This document shows, piece by piece, positions 56,331 through 64,000 of a stretch of DNA of 64,000 bases. The notes below the pieces were generated by a model. The model was given only the letters and a program-made list of their open reading frames with translations, was not told the origin of the DNA and searched no databases. Positions within the stretch are counted from its first letter, which is position 1. Each line of letters begins with the position of its first letter. The DNA comes from Reticulitermes speratus (lineage: Eukaryota > Arthropoda > Insecta > Blattodea > Rhinotermitidae): assembly GCA_021186555.1 (NCBI GenBank), contig JAJKFL010000010.1:25178679-25242678 (forward strand), written 5' to 3'. The translations under genes were made by a program, and so were the position numbers.

Positions 56331-58288
56331 CTTCTGCGACGTGGAGGATCTTACTGGGCGATCTGAATGGACATTGTGTCTCGGTTGCAGGTCTGCAGAG
56401 CGAGAGCTGATGATCATGATGGCACGATAAATTACAAGACGCACCTCACACACCACAAGTCGCCGCACCATCCTGTTACTTCTCCTGTTTCCTCCTACCA
56501 TTGTCTCCTCAACCTCCCCCTGACAAGTAACCTCTAACCTCCAAGTCACCGCAGCAAGTTCTGCCGCTGTTTCCCAACACCTGACAGTCCGTAACTCTAT
56601 ATATGCCAGTTACTGCCGCGTGGACTCTAAATGGATACAAACGCTGTTTTGCAGCAACATGTTTCATTACTTTTACCTCCCTTTCTGCTACTGACAGTTC
56701 GTTTTATAATCAGCTTTTAGCAACACCTCTCATTTCCCTTCTGATGTCTGTAACGGAGTGACAGACCGGAAATCAGAAAGAGCTGAAAAAGTATTGAATT
56801 CTTAAACATACAGCTACATGCCTTACTGTAACGTAATTACTGCAAACGTGACAAGTTTCGTTATACGTCGACAGTACTGCCACACGCCGTGCGAACCTGT
56901 CAGCGGAATCAGGCTGGGAAGTGGATACGCTGACTGCAGCCTTGTACCATATGCTGGGATAACAACTTGAATGGGAGCAGGCCGGCCTCAGACGAGTATC
57001 AGCGCTGTATAGAAGGCCAATAGAGACCGCCAGCACTGCAGTGGCGCGATTGGATAAACGGGTCATAACATGACACGATTTTGTGCAGAACCGACGTTGG
57101 CAGTCGGTGGCCTGAGTAGCAGCGTCTAGACAGCGCAGAGACTCTTCAGGGTGTAAATATGAAATGCGACGGATTTGTAAAGTGTTTCTAAAAATTCGCT
57201 TACTTTCAGGAGGTAGGAGGTTTGTGGATTTGAACTGAGGGAGGTTAGATAGTGCAGATGGACCTAGGGTCCTCTAATGCGTGGTGAGAAACTGTAACTT
57301 TTGAAGTTAAGGGAGTTGAAAACTTATACTTAAGCAGTTTTAATTTGACTGCCCACAAGAAAATGTCACGAAGACCTGCATATTGGGGCTGAATTACTGA
57401 CTGACTGGCTGACTGACTGAGCGGCTGACTAACTCACTAACCATCCAAACAACACAAAAACCCTGAACCACGTGACAAGCATTATACCGGCCCTAGCAAC
57501 TGTTACCGAAAGCAGTGTCAAGTGTTGACTCTGTTATAACTCGATCATTTCTGTAGTAGAAACTCGAAGCACGGACGGAGCAATAGTGGGTAAGACGGAC
57601 ATAAGATGAAGCTCCTTTATATGTCCAATTGTCCGTCATGCTGGTGTTTCTGCTCTGACGTGTCCGGATATTCAAATGTAGAGTCAAGCTGAAATATTCC
57701 TTTGGCTGGCTGGCTGACTGATTGACAAATTGACTGACCGACCGACCGAATAACTAACCAACCAATGAAACAATCTAAACTAACAAAGCCAGCCAGCTGG
57801 CCAGCCATATAGTTCCAGACAGACTTTGGCGCCATTAAGGATCCTGTTTCAGTGTGTACAGGGGGTTTTGCCCTGGGTGCAAAATTGACCACACACTTTC
57901 ACATAATGGTGAGATTGAGAAACACTGAAGTTGGGACTCATCAACTCTACACGCCCTCATGGCTATGTAGAGAACTGAATTTGTTCCGCACTGTTCAGTG
58001 GACGGTGATGAATACAAAAACCCCAAATGTCGGTGTTCGGTACACACTGCTACTTGAGTAGCTGATGCAGACACATGGCTGTGTGTCAGTGTCAAGGAAT
58101 CGACCTTGAGCGGCTTGTCAGTAGGTCTTTTGTTTAACGAAATTGACAGTGAGACACAGAGGGCAGGGATGTCGGTGGAGGTGAAGTTCAAGGAAATACA
58201 ACTGTCAGATATGATGAGATGTAAAACTTGCAGCTGGAACGTCGTCTTTAAATAAGTAACAAGCTGCAACATTTGCAGTGCTTCACAA
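56331..58288. other. Unassigned, with GACT-type simple repeats
   Basis: Degenerate CTGACTGA/GGCTGACTAA runs lie at about 57,388-57,445 and 57,695-57,760. No gene, RNA or transposon supported. Confidence 0.5.
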
Positions 58289-58294
58289 TTTATT
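58289..58294 (-). promoter_or_regulatory. Candidate poly(A) signal of the secreted-peptide gene
   Basis: AATAAA on the minus strand, about 610 bases past the stop codon at 58904. If used, the 3' UTR would include the 61-bp array. Confidence 0.4.
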
Positions 58295-58498
58295 CAGTAC
58301 AGTGTGCATAAGAATGTATACATTGTGCTAATTGTGCGTGGGTAAAGTTTACAGTGCGTTACAAACAGTGCTGTTTACATCCACAAACAACAGTTTGCCG
58401 TCGTTCAAATCAAGTGCAGCGCTCGGTCAGTGCGACACCTTGTGCTGTGCCTTGCAGACAGTTAGTTTTGTGACGTTGGTTGTGTGTGATGTGAGGCT

Positions 58499-58816
58499 GC
58501 GGTACTGACAGCTGACTGCTTGCTGTGTGATGCTGAAGGCTGACACGTGTTGTGTTGTGGCCGTACTGACAGCTGACTGCTTGCTGTGTGATGCTGAAGG
58601 CTGACACGTGTTGTGTTGTGGCGGTACTGACAGCTGACTGCTTGCTGGTGTGATGCTGAAGGCTGACACGTGTTGTGTTGTGGCGGTACTGACAGCTGAC
58701 TGCTTGCTTGGTGTATGCATGTTTGTGGGCTGAAGGCTGACACTGTGTGTTGTGGTGTGTTGTGTGGCGGTACTGACAGCTGACTGCTTGCTGTGTGACG
58801 CTGAAGGCTGACACGA
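58499..58816. repeat. 61-bp tandem array
   Basis: Five copies of a 61-bp unit (GCGGTACTGACAGCTGACTG, CTTGCTGTGTGATGCTGAAG, GCTGACACGTGTTGTG). The fourth copy carries an insertion. Lies about 90 bp past the stop codon of the predicted secreted-peptide gene. Confidence 0.92.
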
Positions 58817-58903
58817 CGGCACTGTACGAGATTTGTGGGGAACAGAGCGTTGTGGTGGGTCATATAGAGGATACATGTCGGTAGTTTCGGTAGGAGCAGA
58901 TGA

Positions 58904-59037
58904 TTACAGCGATCCTAAACCTAACTCAATAATGATCTGGGTCAGATTTAGAGGAAGGACACCGCCGACGATTGGTAGGCCACCAAGAACACCGCGAAGA
59001 CCGCTGCCTTGTGGTTCAGGCGCGCTGCTGCCGATAT
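58904..59037 (-). CDS. Secreted-peptide gene, exon 2
   Basis: Codes residues 20-63 (Asp20 is shared with exon 1). It starts right after TTTACAG and ends at TAA 58906-58904. In this frame it is free of stops and rich in GG and hydrophobic residues. Confidence 0.55.
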
Positions 59038-61708
59038 CTGTAAATAAATGCAATTTGTGATGCTGTTACATGCAGCGTGAACAGTTGCTGTGCTGGCAGA
59101 GTATATAGTTACAGGATACTGACAGGATAGTGACAGGAAATTGAAAAGTTACGAAATGTTATTCAGTGTCATTTGGACACATTTTTACTGCTGTCAGTAC
59201 ACAGCATTTCGGGTCAGTGAAGGGGAAAGAGAATACAAAATTTCTGTATACAAATTCGATGGAAATGTACAGCTTGGAACAAATATGTCGTGGTTGGATT
59301 GATAAGGTTCACATTTGCTTAAGCAAAGGCGATGGCATTTTTGTGACCGATTTGCGTGTTCCAGGAAAGGGGAAACTGGGGGGGGGGGGGGCGTTGTGAA
59401 CGTGAGAGTGAGGCCATTGGTTGGTGTAATATACAGGGGACTTTTAGCTATCTGGTAAATTAATAGCTTGAAGAGAAAGTTTAGCTCAACAAGTTGATGT
59501 AGTCAAATTTTTGTTTCGTTTCCTTTCAAAATAATTAGAATGTCTAATGCACATGCAAATGTATCGTATTAGTATTAAGCTACATATAATTTAGCAAGAA
59601 TTATAAGACCTGTATATACAGTAAGTGCCCAGTTCAGATAGCACATATACTTGACATCGAAACACAACTGTGATAACTGTCAGCACAAACACTTATACAG
59701 ACATTGTAATGACACGTTACAGGAACGTGTGTAGGATATAAAATGCAATTGTGATACATGGCATAAAGAGTACAGTAGTAAGTTTAGTAAACCTACGTTG
59801 ACGTGTGCACAGGCAGATACGAAGCAAAGTGATAATAATTCTGTACAACACAGTTTTCAAAATATCTCCGTTCTTCTGTGCAGGGTCACAGTTACCAAAT
59901 GTTTCACAAATAAATTTCAAAACTAAGGAAGAGCGTATATTGATAATTCAGTATACACAAAGATATCCGTGCAGAAAACACCAGATGTCGGTGTCATATC
60001 GTACCAAAACTCAGAGAGTGCAGCAAACATCGTCTGGTGAGGATCTGCATTGCATTGTGGTGTGACGGAAGGACAGGAAACTTGATACATTTACATGTGA
60101 CATGTGCTAACGGCAGAACAGCAAACGTACTGTGCGGTACACTGCAGTGATGTGTCTACTTCTGAGTGGCACACAGAGTACTGTACGTGTACACTACAGT
60201 GATGTGTGAACTGCTGAGTGGCACACAGAGTACTGTACGTGTACACTACAGTGATGTGTCTACTGCTGAGTGGCACATAGAGTACTGTACGTGTACACTA
60301 CAGTGATGTGTCTACTGCTGAGTGGCACATAGAGTACTGTACGTGTACACTACAGTGATGTGTCTACTGTTGAGTGACAAACAGTGTACTGTACGTGTAC
60401 ACTACAGTGATGTGTCTACTGTTGAGTGACACACAGTGTACTGTACGTGTACACTACAGTGATGTGTCTTATGATGAGTGGCATATAGTGTACTGTACGT
60501 GTACACTACAGTGATGTGTCTTATGATGAGTGGCATATAGTGTACTGTACGTGTACACTACAGTGATGTGTCTACTGCAGAGTGGCACACAGAGTACTGT
60601 AAGTGTACACTACAGTGATGTGTCTACTGCTGAGTGGAACACAGAGTACTGTACGTGTACACTACAGTGACGTGTCTACTGCTGAGTGGCACACAGAGTA
60701 CTGTACGTGTACACTACAGTGATGTGTCTACTGCTGAGTGGCACATAGAGTACTGTACGTGTACACTACAGTGATGTGTCTACTGCTGAGTGGCACACAG
60801 AGTACTGTACGTGTACACTACAGTGATGTGTCTACTGCTGAGTGGCACACAGAGTACTGTACGTGTACACTGCAGTGATGTGTCTACTGCTGAGTGGCAC
60901 ACAGAGTACTGTACGTGTACACTGCAGTGATGTGTCTACTGCTGAGTGGCACACAGAGTACTGTACGTGTACACTACAGTGATGTGTCTACTGCTGAGTG
61001 GCACACAGAGTACTGTACGTGTACATTACAGTGATGTGTCTACTGCTGAGTGGCACATAGTGTACTGTACGTGTACATTACAGTGATGTGTCTACTGCTG
61101 AGTGGCACATAGTGTACTGTATGTGTACACTACAGTGATGTGTCTACTGCTGAGTGGCACACAGAGTACTGTACGTGTACACTACAGTGATGTGTGTACT
61201 GCTGAGTGGCACACAGAGTACTGTACGTGTACACTACAGTGATGTGTCTACTGCTGAGTGGCACACAGAATACTGTACGTGTACACTTCAGTGATGTGTC
61301 TACTGCTGAGTGGCACACAGAGTACTGTAAGTTTACACTACAGTGATGTGTGTACAGCTGAGTGGCACACAGAGTACTGTACGTGTACACTACAGTGATG
61401 TGTCTACTGGGGAGTGGCACACAGTGTACATTATGTCTATGTCGGATGATTATTTGTGTTAGTAAATTTGTCTAAGACATCTGCAATTAAAACCGAACTG
61501 CTCAAAGTATTTTCCTACGAACAGTGAACCACAATTCGCTTATAATTCAGACAACAGCACAACAAATGTTCCACGTTGTACAACCCGGTGCTGAGGCAAG
61601 CCGTCCTGACAGTTTGCCCGCTAAGCCAGTGCATGTTGCACAGTACTTACCGACCAGGAACAGCAGTGCCAGTGCGGCGACAAGTAGGAGGCTCTGGATG
61701 GTCTTCAT
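58904..61708 (-). CDS. Predicted small secreted Gly/Leu-rich peptide, two exons
   Basis: Exon 1 is 61708-61651 and exon 2 is 59037-58904; together they code 63 residues and a TAA. Exon 1 gives MKTIQSLLLVAALALLFLV, a textbook signal-peptide core, and ends CTGGTCG|GTAAGTACT. Exon 2 follows TTTATTTACAG|. The split codon gives Asp20, and the frame continues IGSSAPEPQGSG, LRGVLGGLPIVGG, then NLTQIIIELGLGSL. Cleavage is likely within residues 20-26; the Pro after SSA disfavours cutting exactly there. The mature peptide would be about 38-43 residues, with no Cys, Gly and Leu dominant, one Arg, two Glu and one N-glycosylation sequon (NLT). The intron (2.6 kb) holds the 52-bp array. I do not recognise the family. 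Function is unknown; a structural, pheromone-carrier-like or defence peptide are only guesses. The joining of the two exons is inferred from phase, splice sites and completion of the signal peptide. Confidence 0.55.
59041..60123. other. Intron of the secreted-peptide gene, 3' part
   Basis: A G-run lies at about 59,379-59,391. No transposon, RNA or gene recognised. Confidence 0.45.
60124..61435. repeat. 52-bp minisatellite array
   Basis: About 25 copies of a 52-bp unit, GTACACTACAGTGATGTGTC, TACTGCTGAGTGGCACACAG, AGTACTGTACGT. AGTACTGTACGTGTACACT is rich in overlapping palindromes (GTAC, AGTACT). Lies in the intron of the predicted peptide gene. Confidence 0.95.
61651..61708 (-). CDS. Secreted-peptide gene, exon 1 (signal peptide)
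   Basis: Codes residues 1-19 plus one base. The ATG context is CACAAGATGA. The upstream in-frame ATG at 61771 lies above the TATA box and so is not in the predicted transcript. Donor G|GTAAGT is consensus. Confidence 0.68.
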
Positions 61709-61731
61709 CTTGTGGCTAGAAGTTGGCTTTG

Positions 61732-61767
61732 ACTGATACCGAGCTCGTTCGGAGCCACATATATATA
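61732..61767 (-). promoter_or_regulatory. Core promoter: TATA box and TCAGT initiator
   Basis: On the minus strand CTATATATATG is followed by GGTATCAGTC. The A of TCAGT (61734) lies about 32 bases from the TATA start, the usual arthropod spacing. It would give a 25-base 5' UTR before the ATG at 61708. Confidence 0.65.
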
Positions 61768-61771
61768 GCAC

Positions 61772-62989
61772 TGTCGGCAGTACTCAGTAATTCCCCTAGA
61801 CGACGCCAACTGACGTCTGTAGGCATAATTGCCGATAAACACATGTAATTAGATATTTTTAAATTCAAGGTCACTTCAACAACTCTGCGCTCATTCTTCT
61901 GTAATTTACGTATGTCGGTCTCACATTTTAGAATCAGCTTATTGAATTATGAGTCAATTAATTTAGCGACGAAATTCAAGCCCCAATATTAAGAATTTCT
62001 AATGCCAAATGTATCTTGCTCTGTGTTTCAGTGTAAAGTGCCTAAGATGATTTCAATACCGTACGTTAAACTGCAAGGTCGTTCAAGTACAAGAACACAA
62101 AATTATCCTTAAAATCCCTCTTATTGATTAAGATTAATGTAGTACATATTTATTTAAACTTTGTACCTTACTTTATCCCATATATAATGCTGTTTAAATC
62201 AGCGGTACTTATTTTTAGATTACACAGCAGAGCGTGTAATTACACAGAAAGCTTATTCCATTCAACGGATTTCGAGGGTTTGGAATGGAGTTTAAATAGT
62301 TAAAGTAATTTTACATTGAAATGCTGACAAATCTGACAGTTCCATTGTACACGTTTTTAGTACCGTACTGTTTGGTACACGATATGTAACAGAAGACAGA
62401 TAGACACACTAACGAACACAGGTAACGTTTTAATTCAACGTTGTGAGACCCAAACTTTGTGTGTCATATCCAGTGTGAACACGTAAGTGCTCTGAAGTTC
62501 ACCTCGAATATAGCTCTACATTGTTCTCGATACTCAAACAGAGAAAAATATTTGAAGATGCAGAAGTACAAACGTTACGCTATACACATAGCAATTGCAC
62601 AAAATAGTATTTCACAATTGCTCATTGTATATTCAAAGCAAACAAAATACTTCTAACTGTAACTATCGTCTGCCAAGCACTGCCCGTTGATTATATTGCC
62701 CGGTGAGCTGCACAATGTTACACTTCAGTTCCGCAGTTCTAACGTCGGTACGTCACACGTCGGATTGCGCGGTCTATTTTAAAGCAATCTCACTGCCTCA
62801 GGATCTGCTCCTTCCCTGTCCTACGCTATAATGTTGCGGTGAGCTTTACACTGTGTTCTGTATATATATGTATATATATGACAGTATGGACAAACTGCAT
62901 GACATTGTCACTACACATAACCCCGCCCTGAACAGCGATCCCTGCATGCTACATATCCTAGCAGCGCAAATCATATCACATCCGGCAGC
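61772..62989. other. Unassigned upstream region
   Basis: AT-rich, with a TATATATATG microsatellite near 62,860-62,880. No gene supported. Confidence 0.5.
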
Positions 62990-63042
62990 TTCAGTAACTG
63001 CAGTCGGACTGCCCTTCAGTAACTGCAGTCGGACTGACCTTC
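62990..63042. repeat. Two-copy 26-bp tandem repeat
   Basis: CTTCAGTAACTGCAGTCGG plus ACTGCC occurs twice in succession, with partial flanks. Confidence 0.8.
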
Positions 63043-63149
63043 AGACTCCAAATCTAAATTCAGGAAACTGAGTGAAGCTTGTTGGTTATCTCACATACCG
63101 GAAAATTGCGTTCGTTTGAGCGGATGTGACGTCTGTACGTGGTCGTTCA

Positions 63150-63561
63150 TACACTGTCCATCAAAGACTCCTTGTACATCAAGGCTCACTAACACCACAT
63201 ACTGTCCATCAAAGACTCCTTGTACATCAAGGCTCACTAACACCACATACTGTCCATCAAAGACACCTTGTACATCAAGGCTCATTAACACCACATACTG
63301 TCCATCAAAGACTCCATGTATATCAAGGCTCACTAACACCACATACTGTCCATCAAAGACTCCTTGTACATCAAGGCTCACTAACACCACATACTGTCCA
63401 TCAAAGGCTCCTTGTACATCAAGGCTCACTAACACCACATACTGTCCATCAATGACTCCTTGTACATCAAGCTCACTAACACCACATACTGTCCATCAAA
63501 GGCTCCTTGTACATCAAGGCTTACTAACACCACATACTGTCCATCAAAGGCTCCTTGTACA
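63150..63561. repeat. 48-bp minisatellite array, open at the gap
   Basis: About 8.5 copies of a 48-bp unit (TCAAAGACTCCTTGTACATC, AAGGCTCACTAACACC, ACATACTGTCCA), unrelated to the 48-bp array at 3033. It runs straight into the N block, so its true length is unknown. Frames across it are by-products. Confidence 0.95.
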
Positions 63562-63661
63562 NNNNNNNNNNNNNNNNNNNNNNNNNNNNNNNNNNNNNNN
63601 NNNNNNNNNNNNNNNNNNNNNNNNNNNNNNNNNNNNNNNNNNNNNNNNNNNNNNNNNNNNN
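63562..63661. other. Assembly gap, 100 N
   Basis: Exactly 100 N, the conventional placeholder for a gap of unknown size, placed inside a tandem array. Confidence 0.99.
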
Positions 63662-64000
63662 TGGTACAAATCAAGCAAATACAAGAACGTAGCTTGACAG
63701 CATCTGAAGGGATCCTTCAACATTACTCTAGATGCAGCAGTGAAGGATGACATTAGGCACATTTATGTTGACTACTGTATTAAAAATAACATGTGATGCA
63801 GTGCTTTATGAACACCCAACATATTCATTTAACACTTACACAGTATTACACATCTAAAACCAGTACACAGTCACTAAAGTCACCTTTATACACTTTATAA
63901 TATCTTTGAACACACATATTATTCAATGCAAACAACAGAACTACACTCACATCCCAGCATCAACAAACTGTATCACTGCACACTTTCAGAGGGGCGGTAA
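63662..64000. other. Unassigned sequence after the gap
   Basis: No gene or repeat recognised. The array does not continue on this side of the gap. Confidence 0.5.

Noticed and set aside
57388..57760. A regulatory GACT-repeat element
   Set aside because: Degenerate simple repeats only, with no link to a gene.
58410..58876. Frames of 133-149 codons on the minus strand
   Set aside because: Built from the 61-bp array, which lies in the predicted 3' UTR of the peptide gene.

Overview
The window reads as nuclear DNA of an arthropod. It is probably a hemimetabolous insect with a large, repeat-rich genome (a cockroach or termite would fit), but that placement is inference. The supporting evidence is a 15-exon CDK11/Pitslre kinase gene with GT-AG introns, an arthropod-type TATA plus TCAGT initiator, tRNA-derived SINEs, Jockey-like and other LINE fragments, and mariner, pogo/Tigger and piggyBac remnants. 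There is no sign of operons or bacterial genes.

Layout. Bases 1-10,600 are almost all repeat: a SINE, then 35-bp, 25-bp and 48-bp tandem arrays, the last about 7.5 kb long. Bases 10,650-14,800 hold pogo/Tigger-type MITEs and two foldback (palindromic) elements. Bases 14,868-40,949 are CDK11 on the minus strand. I assembled its 15 coding exons so that every junction is GT-AG and every phase closes, giving 890 codons plus stop. The introns carry tandem arrays (38, 34, 24, 70 and 85 bp units), SINEs, a Jockey fragment, a Jockey copy split by a pogo-like element, and a mariner palindrome split by a piggyBac remnant. A degenerate non-LTR reverse transcriptase (41.3-43.3 kb) ends about 380 bp upstream of the CDK11 start codon.

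Bases 43,800-57,000 are again dominated by arrays and foldback elements, with one orphan but convincing coding exon on the minus strand (49,077-49,195). Bases 58,289-61,767 appear to hold a small two-exon minus-strand gene for a 63-residue secreted Gly/Leu-rich peptide, with a well-placed core promoter and poly(A) signal. I do not recognise its family, and it is the best candidate for something undescribed. The window ends in a 48-bp array that runs into a 100-N assembly gap.

The most striking large-scale feature is the number of unrelated minisatellite families: at least 15, covering roughly 20 kb. Several sit inside, or copy pieces of, transposons. The 35-bp and 38-bp arrays both look like amplified pieces of one palindromic MITE family (called M here). 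The 90-bp array lies inside a foldback element, the 37/133-bp array inside a Tigger-type element, and the 114-bp array begins at an LTR-like promoter. Transposon-seeded tandem amplification is therefore the unifying hypothesis for the window.
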